Below are positions 1 to 9,354 of a stretch of 64,000 nt of DNA, one piece after another. Origin of the DNA: Janthinobacterium lividum (GTDB lineage: Bacteria; Pseudomonadota; Gammaproteobacteria; Burkholderiales; Burkholderiaceae_D); assembly GCF_023509035.1 (NCBI RefSeq), contig NZ_CP075583.1:2790001-2854000 (forward strand). Reading direction: 5' to 3'. Position numbers and translations under genes: made by a program. Position 1 is the stretch's first letter, and each line of letters begins with the position of its first letter. The notes beneath the pieces were generated by a model. That model did no database searches, had not been told where the DNA came from, and saw only the letters and a program-made list of their open reading frames with translations.

Positions 1-1
1 G

Positions 2-1357
2 GTACTGTTGATCGGCTTTGCCTTCGGCGCCTTCCTGGAAGGGGCGGCCGGTTTCGGCGCGCCTGTGGCCATCACGTCGGCGCTGCTGGTGGGCCTGGGC
101 TTCAACCCGCTGTATGCGGCGGGCCTGTGCCTGATCGCCAATACGGCGCCCGTGGCCTTTGGCGCCATGGGAATTCCCATCATCGTGGCGGGGCAGGTGA
201 CGGGCATCGACCCCTTCCTGATCGGCGCCATGGCGGGCCGCCAGCTGCCGCTGCTGTCGCTGCTGGTGCCGTTCTGGCTGGTCTTCATGATGGATGGTTT
301 CCGCGGCGTGCGCGAGGTGTGGCCGGCCGCGCTGGTGACGGGTTTGAGCTTTGCCGTGACCCAGTACTTCACGTCGAACCATATCGGCCCTGAACTGCCG
401 GACATCACCTCGGCCCTCGTCAGCCTGGTGTCGCTGACCTTGTTCCTGAAAGTGTGGCAGCCAAAGAATGCGAAAGTGGCCCATGCCGTCGGCGGCGGCA
501 CGGCTGCGCTGTCCGGTTTTGGCGGTGGCGCCGGCAAGGCGGACCTGCGCGGCAGCGGCAACCGCGCCGCCTCGCCCTACACGACGGCGCAGACCATGCG
601 CGCGTGGGCGCCGTTCGGCCTGCTGACGGCCATCGTCACCGTGTGGAGCCTGCCCGGTTTCAAGGCGCTGTTTGCCGCCGGCGGCGCGTTGTCAAGTCTG
701 GTCATCAAGATTCACGTGCCCTACCTGGACCAGCTGGTGATCAAGACGATGCCCATCGTGGCCGCGCCGAAGGCGTATGACGCCGTCTTCAAGCTCGACC
801 TGCTGTCGGCCGTGGGCACGGCGATCTTGCTGACGGCTGTACTGTCGATGCTGATGCTGCGCATGAAGCCGCGCGATGGCTTCAAGGCGTTCGTGGAAAC
901 CGTGGTGGAATTGCGCCGTCCCGTGCTGTCGATCGGCCTGGTGCTGGCGTTTGCCTTCGTTGCCAATTACTCGGGCATGTCGTCCACCCTGGCCCTGCTG
1001 CTGGCCGGCAGCGGCGCCGCCTTCCCGTTCTTCTCGCCATTCCTGGGCTGGCTGGGCGTCTTCCTGACGGGGTCCGACACATCCTCGAACGCCTTGTTCT
1101 GCTCCCTGCAAAACACGACGGCGCACCAGATCGGCGTCTCCGACACCTTGCTGGTGGCGGCCAATACGACGGGCGGCGTGACGGCGAAGATGATTTCGCC
1201 CCAATCGATCGCCGTCGCCTGCGCGGCGACTGGCCTGGTGGGCAAGGAATCGGACCTGTTCCGCTTTACCTTGAAGCACAGCCTGTTGTTTGCCGTGATC
1301 ATCGGTATCATCACCATGCTGCAGGCCTACGTTTTCACCGGCATGATCCCGCACTGA
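2..1357 (+). CDS. lldP: L-lactate permease (3' part, truncated by window edge)
   Basis: Inner-membrane lactate:proton symporter of the LctP/LldP family. The frame is open from base 2, so the gene begins upstream; about 450 C-terminal residues are present against roughly 550 in the family. The signature [11 protein letters not shown] lies at the very start, followed by repeated hydrophobic segments and the family's [18 protein letters not shown] region near the C-terminus. The first in-frame TTG at base 8 is internal to the conserved motif and is not the start. The gene ends 58 bases before a convergent FMN reductase. Its job would be import of L-lactate (and probably glycolate) to feed the TCA genes downstream. 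Confidence 0.93.
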   Translation, partial: VLLIGFAFGAFLEGAAGFGAPVAITSALLVGLGFNPLYAAGLCLIANTAPVAFGAMGIPIIVAGQVTGIDPFLIGAMAGRQLPLLSLLVPFWLVFMMDGFRGVREVWPAALVTGLSFAVTQYFTSNHIGPELPDITSALVSLVSLTLFLKVWQPKNAKVAHAVGGGTAALSGFGGGAGKADLRGSGNRAASPYTTAQTMRAWAPFGLLTAIVTVWSLPGFKALFAAGGALSSLVIKIHVPYLDQLVIKTMPIVAAPKAYDAVFKLDLLSAVGTAILLTAVLSMLMLRMKPRDGFKAFVETVVELRRPVLSIGLVLAFAFVANYSGMSSTLALLLAGSGAAFPFFSPFLGWLGVFLTGSDTSSNALFCSLQNTTAHQIGVSDTLLVAANTTGGVTAKMISPQSIAVACAATGLVGKESDLFRFTLKHSLLFAVIIGIITMLQAYVFTGMIPH

Positions 1358-1415
1358 GCGATCCGTAGAAGTACGTAGTAAAACTAGATCAAATGATAGC
1401 GAAACGTGCAGAGGG

Positions 1416-1943
1416 TCATGAAAATGACCTGATGCACTGCAGCATATTGAGGATGGCCCGGCGCAATGCCGGGTCCGCGGCAATACCATCCGCATCGAGA
1501 CCCGACCCCAGCAGAGGCAGGCTGATGCAGGCCTCGTCGATCAGGCGCGCCGACATGGTGCTTACCGTTTCGCGCAAGGACGCCTGCGCATGCGTGGCGC
1601 GCGGCGAAGCGTTCAGCAGCACCAGCGGCTTGTCGATGAATGATTCATTTCCTACCATCCAGTCCAGCGCGTTTTTCATGGGGCCGCTTACGCCGTGCGC
1701 GTATTCGGGGCTGGCCAGCATCAGCACGTCGGCCGCCAGGATGGCGTCGCGCAGGCCTGTCACGGCCGGCAAGCTGTCGGCGTCGAGGTCGGGATTGAAC
1801 AGGGGTAATTCACCGAGTCCCTGATAGATGCGGATGTCGAATGGCGTTGGGGCAAGCTGGGCGATGGCGCGCAGCAGGGCGGTGTTCAGCGAGGCGGCGC
1901 GCAGGCTGCCGGCGATGGCGAGGATGGTGATGGGCGTTTTCAT
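1416..1943 (-). CDS. NAD(P)H-dependent FMN reductase family protein
   Basis: Flavodoxin-fold NAD(P)H:FMN/quinone reductase of about 175 residues. The N-terminus has the FMN phosphate-binding loop (IAGSLRAASLN), and the middle has the family motif SPEYAHGVSGPMKNALDW. I chose the ATG at 1943 because the protein then begins directly at the first beta strand. An upstream in-frame ATG at 1961 would add six residues, and its AGG-containing leader is equally poor. The gene is convergent with lldP. The physiological electron acceptor cannot be told from sequence; chromate, azo and quinone reductases all share this fold. Confidence 0.85.
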   Translation of the reverse strand: MKTPITILAIAGSLRAASLNTALLRAIAQLAPTPFDIRIYQGLGELPLFNPDLDADSLPAVTGLRDAILAADVLMLASPEYAHGVSGPMKNALDWMVGNESFIDKPLVLLNASPRATHAQASLRETVSTMSARLIDEACISLPLLGSGLDADGIAADPALRRAILNMLQCIRSFS

Positions 1944-2038
1944 CCCGCCTGTATAGCCCATCCTGTGCTCAAGCGCAAGGCGAGCAGGATGGCGCTATCG
2001 ATGTTGCACAGCCAATCAGTGGCTGGGTACTGCGTCAC

Positions 2039-2272
2039 TTAACGGCTCAGGCCGCTCATCCAGCTAGGCTGCGGGTTGGCGCGGGCCAGTTCGCGCATAC
2101 GGTATTCCAGATCGTAACGGTCGGTCGATTCGGCCAGGTAGGCTTCTTCGTAAGCGCGTTCGCGGCGGTCGCTGCTTTGGTTCAGCCAGGCTCCGACGCG
2201 CTTGGCGGCGTGGACGAGGGTGGCGACGATATTGCTGTTTTGCGTGGTGTGGTAAGTAAATGCGGTAGACAT
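2039..2272 (-). CDS. DUF3563 family small protein
   Basis: A 77-residue protein with the conserved C-terminal block AYLAESTDRYDLEYRMREL, typical of DUF3563 proteins found across Burkholderiales. Function is unknown. The start at 2272 is set by a strong AAGGAG ribosome-binding site 7 bases upstream; the open frame extends further but without such a site. There is no signal peptide or membrane segment; the N-terminus is polar with a short amphipathic stretch. It faces the long regulatory region upstream of the sugar transporter. Confidence 0.8.
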   Translation of the reverse strand: MSTAFTYHTTQNSNIVATLVHAAKRVGAWLNQSSDRRERAYEEAYLAESTDRYDLEYRMRELARANPQPSWMSGLSR

Positions 2273-2440
2273 GGCAGACTCCTTATGTGGCGTGCCGCGT
2301 TGTGCTGCACTGCAATATAAGTATAGCGATTCCAAGTTATAAGGCTACTTTTGATTTCAAATGTCAGCTATTCATTTTTATAATAACAGGCGGGAAAGCT
2401 GCGCAATACGGGGCTTTAAGGCATAATGCCGGCGCAGTAT

Positions 2441-2455
2441 CGTAGTTTTACTACA
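2441..2455. promoter_or_regulatory. Candidate HexR-type operator
   Basis: CGTAGTTTTACTACA is a near-perfect inverted repeat (TGTAGT-type arms around TTT). It resembles the binding site of HexR, the KDPG-sensing RpiR-family regulator of sugar catabolism in Proteobacteria. Its position upstream of a sugar transporter fits, but it is about 250 bases from the start codon and no hexR gene is in the window. Confidence 0.4.
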
Positions 2456-2653
2456 AGACTGTTTTGTCCTGGATGTTGTTTTCAGACGCAGCCCGCAGGC
2501 GTGCCGCGCCCACAAGACATCGTTCTGACGAGAAACGGTCGGCCGTGCGCCTGCCGCGCGCAAGAATCGCCGTGCCTGCCCCCGTATCGCTGATGGCAGT
2601 CATGGCCCACGCTGATATCTGCGTGGCGCTTGCGCGTCCTGGTGCTGCCCGGG

Positions 2654-2667
2654 TGGAAACGCTTCCA
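2654..2667. promoter_or_regulatory. LacI/GalR-family operator candidate
   Basis: TGGAAACGCTTCCA matches the LacI/GalR consensus TGnAAnCGnTTnCA at all ten fixed positions, with the central CG. It lies 41 bases before the transporter ATG, a good place for repression. The cognate regulator is not in the window. Confidence 0.6.
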
Positions 2668-2708
2668 TGCCTGGCGCGATCAACTTGGAATTGAAAAATG
2701 GAGAAGGT

Positions 2709-4014
2709 ATGGAATACGTAAAGCAAGGCCAGGGCGTACCGTCCGCACAGGCCGGCACGCAAAACAATACAGGCGCCCTGATCATTGTCACGGTGCTGTT
2801 TTTTCATGTGGGGGCTGCTGACCTCGCTCAATGATGTGCTGATTCCCCATCTGCGCTCGATCTACACGCTGACCTATGTACAGGCGATGCTGGTGCAGTT
2901 CTGCTTCTTTGGCGCCTACGCCATCGTCTCGCTGCCGGCCGGCATGCTGATCAAGAAAATTGGCTACCAGCGCGGCGTCGTCGCCGGCCTGCTGATCGCC
3001 GCCGCCGGCTGCGCCATGTTCTACCCCGCATCCACCGGCAGCTATGCGCTGTTCCTCTTGTCCTTCTTCATCCTGGCGGCCGGCATCACCGTGCTGCAGG
3101 TGGCGGCCAATCCCTACGTGACGGAACTGGGCGATCCGCAAACTGCGTCGAGCCGTTTGACCCTGACGCAAGCGTTCAATGCGCTGGGCACGACCGTGGC
3201 GCCAGCGCTCGGCGGCATGCTGATCTTGTCGGGCACCGTGCTGACGGTGCAGCAGTTTGACCTGCTGCCAGCGGCCGAGCAACTGGCCTACCGCGCCAAG
3301 GAAGCGGCCTCCGTGCAAGGTCCTTACATGGTGCTGGCCGCTACCCTGGTGATACTGGCGGTGCTGTTCGCGCTGGCAAAATTGCCGAAGATTTCGCATG
3401 CGGACGATGCGGCTGCCCTGGCGCAGGATGGCCACAAGGTCTCGATCTGGTCGCACCGTCACCTGGTGCTGGGCGCGCTGGCCATCTTCCTGTATGTCGG
3501 TGGTGAGGTCAGCATCGGCAGCTTCCTGATCAACTTCCTGGGCGAGAGCCATATTGCTGGCCTCAGCCACGCCGACGCCGCCTATTTCGTCAGCTATTAC
3601 TGGGGTGGCGCCATGCTGGGCCGCTTCGTCGGCTTTGCCGTGATGCGCTATGTCAGCCCGGGCAAGACCCTGGCCTTCAACGCCGCCGTCGTCATCGCGC
3701 TGATCCTCGTCGCCGTGTTCTCCAGCGGTCACACGGCCATGTGGGCATTGATCGCCGTCGGCCTGTTCAATTCCATCATGTTCCCGACCATCTTCAGCAT
3801 GGCCCTGAACAAGCTGGGCGCGCAAACGGGACAAGGCTCGGGCATCCTGTGCATGGCCATCGTCGGCGGCGCCATCGTGCCGTTCATCCAGGGCTTCCTG
3901 GCCGACCATATCAACCTGCAGCTGTCCTTCCTCGTGCCGGCCCTGTGCTACACCTTCATTTTGTATTTCGGCTGGAAGTACGCCAGCATGTACAAGGACG
4001 ACGCCGCCAAATAA
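2709..4014 (+). pseudogene. Sugar MFS transporter (FucP/glucose-galactose type), frameshifted near N-terminus
   Basis: Inner-membrane sugar:proton symporter of the FucP branch of the MFS, about 435 residues and 12 membrane segments. Translation from ATG 2709 (leader GGAGAAGG, ideal spacing) gives the expected N-terminus ending IIVTVLF. The family's signature [16 protein letters not shown] then follows in another frame. The switch falls in a run of six T (2799-2804); with five T the two halves join seamlessly as LFFMWGLL. The rest is uninterrupted to the stop at 4014. A consensus error or a recent inactivation are both possible. LacI-like and HexR-like sites upstream suggest hexose control. 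The substrate (glucose, galactose or fucose) is not resolved. Confidence 0.85.
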
Positions 4015-4035
4015 GCTGCGCTGTCGTGATCAATC

Positions 4036-4064
4036 AAAAGGGTGGCCACGGCCACCCTTTTTTT
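4036..4064. terminator. Bidirectional rho-independent terminator
   Basis: AAAAGGGTGGC / GCCACCCTTTT stem with a short loop, flanked by A- and T-runs. It sits between the convergent transporter (+) and LysR gene (-) and can serve both. Confidence 0.88.
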
Positions 4065-4065
4065 G

Positions 4066-4959
4066 TCAGTGCGCGAACGGCGTGCCCAGCACGTCCTGGC
4101 ATACCTCGAGCCAGGCGCGCGCCGCATGCGACAGATAGCGCCCGCTCCAGACGTGCGCCACCTGCCACGCCACTTCCGGTTCGACGAGGCGCACCGCCTC
4201 CAACGGTTCGCCGGCCAGGCGGTGGATGAACGGCTCCGGCAGCAGGGCCACGCCCAGGCCGGCCGAGGCCATCGCCACCAGCCAGTCCCACTGGCCGCTC
4301 TGGGCCGCAATCGTCGGCGAGAAACCCGCCTGCGCGAAATGCTGGCGCAGGCTGCGCGTGAGCGCGAAATCATCCTTTAACAGCACCAGCGGCAGGTCGG
4401 CCAGCGCCTTGAAGGGCAGTGTCGTGCGGTTTTTTTGGAACGTGCCCGGCTCGGCCAGGGCCCAGATCGGGTAACTGGCGATGGTCACCGCCACGAGATC
4501 GAGTTCAGGGTCGGCCGGCAGCACCGTCATGCCGATTTCCAGCTCGCCGGCCGCCACCTTGCGCTCGATCTGCTGGCCCGTGTCTTCCTGCAGGGTCAGG
4601 CTGATGTGCGGGTGGCGCGCGCGGAAGGCCTTCAATACAGGCGTGAACAACACATTGATCATGGGCGGGATGCCGACCGTCAGGCTGCCGCGCTGCAAGG
4701 CCTGGGTGTCGCGCACTTCCAGGGTCAGCTGGCGCATATTGGCCAGCATTTCCTGGCCGTGCTGATAGACGATGCGGCCCGTGTCCGTCAGGGTCAGCTT
4801 GCGCCCGTCGCGCACCAGCAGCTGGGCGCCCACTTCCTCTTCCAGCTGGCGCACCATCTTGCTGATGGTGGACTGGGTCAGGTGCAGCGATTCTGCCGCC
4901 TGCGTAAAGCTCGACAGGCGCACGGTTTCGACAAAATAGCGCAGGGAACGGATATCCAA
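4066..4959 (-). CDS. LysR-family transcriptional regulator
   Basis: A 297-residue LTTR of normal length. The winged helix-turn-helix occupies residues 1-60 (SFTQAAESLHLTQSTISKMV), followed by the linker helix and a periplasmic-binding-like effector domain (about 90-295). It most resembles the CynR/CidR-like branch. It is divergent from the CoA-transferase gene, with about 160 bases between the starts, the usual LTTR arrangement, so regulation of acetate/succinyl-CoA metabolism is the likely role. The effector is unknown. Confidence 0.88.
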   Translation of the reverse strand: MDIRSLRYFVETVRLSSFTQAAESLHLTQSTISKMVRQLEEEVGAQLLVRDGRKLTLTDTGRIVYQHGQEMLANMRQLTLEVRDTQALQRGSLTVGIPPMINVLFTPVLKAFRARHPHISLTLQEDTGQQIERKVAAGELEIGMTVLPADPELDLVAVTIASYPIWALAEPGTFQKNRTTLPFKALADLPLVLLKDDFALTRSLRQHFAQAGFSPTIAAQSGQWDWLVAMASAGLGVALLPEPFIHRLAGEPLEAVRLVEPEVAWQVAHVWSGRYLSHAARAWLEVCQDVLGTPFAH

Positions 4960-5118
4960 GATGGGGCTCGCCTCGGCGAAGCATGAAAATATCGACTGGG
5001 TTTGGCGAAATTAATTCATGCCATGCATGTAACCGGGATTTTATACTGAATCCACTTATGGGGTTGGTGTATGACAGCCATCCAGTTTGAGAATATTAAG
5101 AATATCAGGAGCATCACG

Positions 5119-6612
5119 ATGTACGAGGACCGTATCCGCCACCCAGGCTTGCTCAGCAAAATCATGAGCGCCGATGAGGCAGCCAAATTGTTCCGCAACG
5201 GCATGCGTGTCGGCATGAGCGGCTTTACCCGTGCCGGCGACGCCAAGGCCCTGCCGCGCGCGCTGGCCGAGCGCGCCCTGCAAGACCCCTTGAGCCTGAC
5301 CCTGATCACGGGCGCTTCGCTGGGCAATGGCAGCGACGGCCTGATGGCCGAGGCGGGCGTGCTGGCGCGCCGCATGCCGTTCCAGGTCGACCCTGTGCTG
5401 CGCGGCAAGATCAACAACGGTGAAGTCATGTTCATCGACCAGCATCTGTCGGAAACGGCCGAGCAGCTGCGCTCGGGCAATCTGGCTGCCGTCGATATCG
5501 CCGTCATCGAAGCGACGGCCATCACGGCCGCGGGCGCCATCATCCCGACCATGTCGGTGGGCAACTCCGCCGCCTTCGCCCAGCAGGCAACGCAGGTCAT
5601 CATCGAAATCAACCTGTCCACGCCGCTGGCGCTGGAAGGCTTGCATGACATCTATATTCCGCAAACCTTGCCGGGCCGCGAACCGATTCCCCTCACGCGC
5701 GTCGACCAGCGGCTGGGTAGCACGGCCATCGCCATCGATCCGGCCCGCATCGCCGCCATCGTCATCACGGACAGCCCCGACAGCCCGTCGAACGCCTTGC
5801 CGCCCGACGCGGAAACGCAGGCCATCGCCAGCCACGTGATCGCCTTCCTGCAAGGCGAAGTGGCAGCCGGGCGCATGGGCCCGGAATTGCTGCCCCTGCA
5901 GGCGGGCATCGGCACCATCGCCAACGCCGTGCTGCATGGCCTGATCGGTTCGCCTTTCCAGAACATGACGATGTATTCGGAAGTGCTGCAGGACAGCGCC
6001 ATCGAGCTGCTCGATTCGGGCCAGCTGGCGTTTGCCTCCGCCTCGTCGATCACCCTCTCGGCCGCCGTGCATCAAAAGCTGATGGACAATATCGACCATT
6101 ACCGCTCGAAGATCGTGCTGCGCCCGCAAGAGATCAGCAACCATCCGGAAATCGTGCGCCGCCTGGGCATCATCGCCCTGAACACGGCGCTCGAATTTGA
6201 TATTTATGGCAACGTCAATTCCACGCACGTGTGCGGCACGCACATGATGAATGGCATCGGCGGCTCGGGCGACTTTGCGCGCAATGGGCAAGTGTCGATG
6301 TTCGTGTCGAAATCGGCGGCCAAGGGCGGGCGCATTTCCAGCGTCGTGCCGATGGTCTCGCATGTGGACCATACGGAACATGACGTCGACGTGCTGGTCA
6401 CGGAGTGGGGCTATGCGGACTTGCGTGGCCTGGCGCCGCGCGAACGGGCGCCGTTGATTATCGAGCGCTGCACGCATCCCGATTACCGCGATCAATTGCG
6501 CGCGTATTACGACGCGGCGTGCCAGCGCGGCGGCCACACGCCGCACATCCTGGAGCAGGCGCTGTCGTGGCATACGCGCTACCAGGAAACGCAGAGCATG
6601 CTGGCCGCGTAG
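5119..6612 (+). CDS. Acetyl-CoA hydrolase/transferase, probable succinyl-CoA:acetate CoA-transferase
   Basis: A 497-residue class I CoA-transferase of the AarC/Ach1/Cat1 type. It moves CoA between succinyl-CoA and acetate, a bypass of succinyl-CoA synthetase and an acetate detoxification route. The conserved MYSEVLQDS contains the probable catalytic glutamate (about residue 288), and NGIGGSGDFARN near residue 380 is the CoA-site glycine loop. The start at 5119 is preferred because AGGAG precedes it by 8 bases; an in-frame ATG at 5071 would add 16 poorly conserved residues. It stands alone downstream of a divergent LysR gene. Pure hydrolase activity cannot be excluded. Confidence 0.9.
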   Translation: MYEDRIRHPGLLSKIMSADEAAKLFRNGMRVGMSGFTRAGDAKALPRALAERALQDPLSLTLITGASLGNGSDGLMAEAGVLARRMPFQVDPVLRGKINNGEVMFIDQHLSETAEQLRSGNLAAVDIAVIEATAITAAGAIIPTMSVGNSAAFAQQATQVIIEINLSTPLALEGLHDIYIPQTLPGREPIPLTRVDQRLGSTAIAIDPARIAAIVITDSPDSPSNALPPDAETQAIASHVIAFLQGEVAAGRMGPELLPLQAGIGTIANAVLHGLIGSPFQNMTMYSEVLQDSAIELLDSGQLAFASASSITLSAAVHQKLMDNIDHYRSKIVLRPQEISNHPEIVRRLGIIALNTALEFDIYGNVNSTHVCGTHMMNGIGGSGDFARNGQVSMFVSKSAAKGGRISSVVPMVSHVDHTEHDVDVLVTEWGYADLRGLAPRERAPLIIERCTHPDYRDQLRAYYDAACQRGGHTPHILEQALSWHTRYQETQSMLAA

Positions 6613-6704
6613 TAAGTCAGGTCAGCGCAGATAAAGGCAGGACAGGGCAGGGCGGTGCATCACCGCGCCTGCCCCGCCCGGCGCACCTTGCGCCAGATCA
6701 AAGG

Positions 6705-7367
6705 TCAGAGTGCCGGTGCAAATCGCAGGCGGATGCCTTGCGTGACGACAGCCAGCAAATCGTCGATATGCGCGTTCATTTCCGGGTGCGGCGTCCACGG
6801 GTCGCCCGCATCCATGACGATGCGCAGCGACACGAGGCCGTGCAGCGATTGCCAAAAGATTTGCGTCATCGTGTGCAGCGCCGGCTCGTCCTGGCGCACC
6901 TGGCCCGCCTGCGCCAGCTCGCCGAACAGGTGCAGCGCATAGGCGTACGGGTCTTGTTCGATATTGCCGTGTTCGACTTCGACGGCATCGATTTCCGCAT
7001 GCGGACGCAGCTCCATGAAGATCAGCGAATACTCGTCGGGATGCTGGAAGCCGTATTCTATGTAGGCGCGGCCGACCAGGCGGATGCGTTCCCACGGGTC
7101 AGTGCTGGTGGCGCACGCCGTGCGCATGGCGCGCACCAGTTCCAGCAAGTCCTTGTCCATGGCCTGGGCGATCAGGGTGGCCTTGTCGCGGAACAGGGCG
7201 TACTCGACGGTAGTGGAAAAACCGGCCGCCTCGGCCACCTTGCGGATGGAGACGGCGCGTGCGCCGCCCTTCTTGATGAGATCTTTGACGACGTCGATGA
7301 TGTGCTCGCGCCGCGCCTGAGCCTCGCGTAACTTTCTTTCCTGGATATTAGTTAACTTCTTGTCCAC
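6705..7367 (-). CDS. TetR/AcrR-family transcriptional regulator
   Basis: A 220-residue one-domain-plus-ligand-pocket repressor. The N-terminal helix-turn-helix covers about residues 20-65 (VSIRKVAEAAGFSTTVEYALF), and the C-terminal part is all-helical with a WHG-type dimerisation region (WQSLHGLVSLRI near 170-185). A basic stretch precedes the HTH. No obvious target operon is adjacent: upstream is the divergent M14 peptidase, about 300 bases away. The ligand is unknown. Confidence 0.85.
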   Translation of the reverse strand: MDKKLTNIQERKLREAQARREHIIDVVKDLIKKGGARAVSIRKVAEAAGFSTTVEYALFRDKATLIAQAMDKDLLELVRAMRTACATSTDPWERIRLVGRAYIEYGFQHPDEYSLIFMELRPHAEIDAVEVEHGNIEQDPYAYALHLFGELAQAGQVRQDEPALHTMTQIFWQSLHGLVSLRIVMDAGDPWTPHPEMNAHIDDLLAVVTQGIRLRFAPAL

Positions 7368-7669
7368 GACTCTTTCCTGGCGACTCTATGAAAGCAAGAA
7401 TTATAGGGGGGCGACCCGGCGCCAATGTGTCAGCCGCTGTTACAAATCAGTTTTTTGTCCGGTAGATGCAACAGCTGACCGATTTTTCGCGCTTTTGCCC
7501 GGCACTTTTCCATCGATGCCCCGGATTGGTGCATAAATCGCCGGACCAGGCTTTGCGAACGGGGCCAAAGGGCGGAAAATAGCGGGATAGCTTACACTGC
7601 GTTTTTTAGCGCGCCGGCATTGGCCCACGAGGCGACGCCGGAACACTTACATTCGGACGGGATCATTAC
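7368..7669. other. Intergenic region between tetR and M14 carboxypeptidase
   Basis: About 300 bases between divergent starts. I see no gene, clear operator or terminator. It should hold both promoters, but no consensus -35/-10 pair is convincing. Confidence 0.5.
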
Positions 7670-8791
7670 ATGACCATTAAAATCAGCCAGAACTTCGACT
7701 CGGGCGCCATCGAGGTGGTGAGCGCCACCAGCGCCGGCGCCATCGACCTGAACTTGCGCAAGGATAGCCACGCCGACATCCACCAGTGGTTCCACTTCCG
7801 CCTGCAGGGCGCGCGGGGGCAGGCATGCACGATGCGCTTCCTGAACGCGGGCCAGGCCACCTATCCGGCCGGCTATGAAGACTACCAGGCCGTGGCCAGC
7901 TACGACAGCGAAAACTGGTTCCGCGTGCCGACGTCGTTCGATGGCCAGGTCATGACGATCTCGCATACACCGGAACTCGACAGCGTGTACTACGCCTATT
8001 TCGAGCCGTATTCGTGGGAACGCCATTTGCGCCTGCTGGGCGAAGTGGCCGAGCATCCGCTGGCGCGCGTATCCGACCTGGGCAGCACGGTCGATGGCCG
8101 CGACATGAACATGGTGACCATCGGCAACCCGCAGGCGGAAAAGAAAATCTGGGTCATCGCGCGCCAGCATCCGGGCGAATCGATGGCCGAATGGTTCGTC
8201 GAAGGCCTCATCGACTCGCTGCTCGACGACGCCAATCCGATCGCGCGCAAGCTCTTGCAGCGCGCCGTGTTCCACATCGTGCCGAACATGAATCCGGACG
8301 GCTCCATCCGCGGCAACCTGCGCACGAATGCGGCTGGCGCCAACCTGAACCGCGAATGGATGACGCCATCGCTGGAGTCCAGCCCGGAAGTGCTGTGCGT
8401 GAAAAACAAGATCCACGAAACGGGCGTCGACATGTTCTTCGACATCCATGGCGATGAAGCGTTGCCGTACAACTTTGTGGCCGGCAATGAAATGCTGGAA
8501 AACTTCACGCCGGTCCAAGCGGCGCACCAGAAGGCCTTCATCGAGCGCTACAAGCAGGCCAGTCCCGACTTCCAGGACAAGTTCGGCTATGCGGCCAGCA
8601 AGTACAAGTCGGACATGCTGACCCTGGCGTCGAAGTACATCGGCCACCACTTCGGTTGCCTGGCGCTGACCCTGGAAATGCCGTTCAAGGAAAACGCCGA
8701 CTTGCCCGATCCGGCCGTAGGCTGGAACGGCGCGCGCAGCGCGGCCCTGGGCGCGGCCATGCTGCAGCCTATCCTGCTGTCGCTGGATTGA
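7670..8791 (+). CDS. M14-family zinc carboxypeptidase (cytosolic carboxypeptidase-like)
   Basis: A 373-residue protein with an N-terminal beta-sandwich domain (about 1-120) and an M14 carboxypeptidase domain. Zinc ligands and catalytic residues are visible: HPGE (H167, E170), DIHGDE (H260) and LTLEMPF (catalytic E336), plus the substrate-binding NPDG and NLNREW segments. It has no signal peptide, so it acts in the cytosol, as in the CCP-like M14 proteins of Proteobacteria. The natural substrate is unknown. The CYTH protein follows 12 bases downstream and may be co-transcribed. Confidence 0.9.
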   Translation: MTIKISQNFDSGAIEVVSATSAGAIDLNLRKDSHADIHQWFHFRLQGARGQACTMRFLNAGQATYPAGYEDYQAVASYDSENWFRVPTSFDGQVMTISHTPELDSVYYAYFEPYSWERHLRLLGEVAEHPLARVSDLGSTVDGRDMNMVTIGNPQAEKKIWVIARQHPGESMAEWFVEGLIDSLLDDANPIARKLLQRAVFHIVPNMNPDGSIRGNLRTNAAGANLNREWMTPSLESSPEVLCVKNKIHETGVDMFFDIHGDEALPYNFVAGNEMLENFTPVQAAHQKAFIERYKQASPDFQDKFGYAASKYKSDMLTLASKYIGHHFGCLALTLEMPFKENADLPDPAVGWNGARSAALGAAMLQPILLSLD

Positions 8792-8803
8792 ACGGCGTTG
8801 TTC

Positions 8804-9268
8804 ATGGGTATCGAGATCGAGCGTAAATTTTTGCTTGCCGGCGACGCCTGGCGCGGCCTGGGCCAGTCGGTCCTGCTGCGCCAGGGGTATTTGTCGTCTG
8901 CGCGCGAGCGCGTGGTGCGCGTGCGCATCGAAGGCGAGCAGGCGATGCTGACTATCAAGGGCGCGAACGTGGGCGCGACGCGCGGCGAGTGGGAGTATCC
9001 GATCCCGCTGGCCGACGCCGCCGAACTGCTGGACGGCCTGTGCGAACAGCCGCTGATCGAAAAGTACCGCCACCGCATCGAATACGCGGGCATGGTGTGG
9101 GAAGTCGACGAGTTCCTGGGCGCCAATGCGGGCCTGGTGGTGGCCGAGATCGAACTGGCCTCGGAAGACCAGCCCTTCGACAAGCCCGACTGGATAGGCG
9201 CGGAAGTGTCGGGCGATGCGCGCTACTACAACGCAAACCTGATCCGCCACCCGTTTTCACAGTGGTGA
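8804..9268 (+). CDS. CYTH-domain protein (triphosphate tunnel metalloenzyme)
   Basis: A 154-residue CYTH/TTM protein. The ExExK signature is at residues 4-8 (EIERK), followed by alternating charged beta strands (RVRIEGEQAMLTIKG) that line the tunnel. Bacterial members of this short class hydrolyse inorganic triphosphate or nucleoside triphosphates. The start is ATG 8804, which puts the motif immediately at the N-terminus as in relatives; a TTG two codons earlier is less likely. It follows the M14 peptidase closely and ends before a strong terminator. Confidence 0.88.
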   Translation: MGIEIERKFLLAGDAWRGLGQSVLLRQGYLSSARERVVRVRIEGEQAMLTIKGANVGATRGEWEYPIPLADAAELLDGLCEQPLIEKYRHRIEYAGMVWEVDEFLGANAGLVVAEIELASEDQPFDKPDWIGAEVSGDARYYNANLIRHPFSQW

Positions 9269-9295
9269 TGGCGCGATAAGCGCGACTTGAAATGT

Positions 9296-9330
9296 AAAAA
9301 GGCGGAACCGAGGTTCCGCCTTTTTGTTTT
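9296..9330 (+). terminator. Rho-independent terminator after CYTH gene
   Basis: AAAAAGGCGGAACC paired with GGTTCCGCCTTTTT, followed by a T-rich tail. It can also work on the minus strand. Confidence 0.9.
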
Positions 9331-9354
9331 TAAACGTCTTTTAATCAAGGTATC

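Larger units (their letters stand above)
2273..2708. other. Intergenic regulatory region between DUF3563 gene and sugar transporter
   Basis: This 436-base stretch has no convincing gene; the open frames across it show no family features. It carries an AT-rich segment near 2340-2400, a HexR-like 15-base palindrome (2441-2455) and a LacI-type operator (2654-2667), which fits a sugar-responsive promoter for the transporter starting at 2709. Confidence 0.6.

Noticed and set aside
1374..1388. Second HexR-like palindrome after lldP
   Set aside because: CGTAGTAAAACTAGA has mismatched ends and lies between the 3' ends of convergent genes, not at a promoter.
2785..2800. TTG start giving an N-terminus [12 protein letters not shown] for the sugar transporter
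   Set aside because: The conserved N-terminal residues and a proper ribosome-binding site lie upstream in another frame; this start is an artefact of the frameshift.
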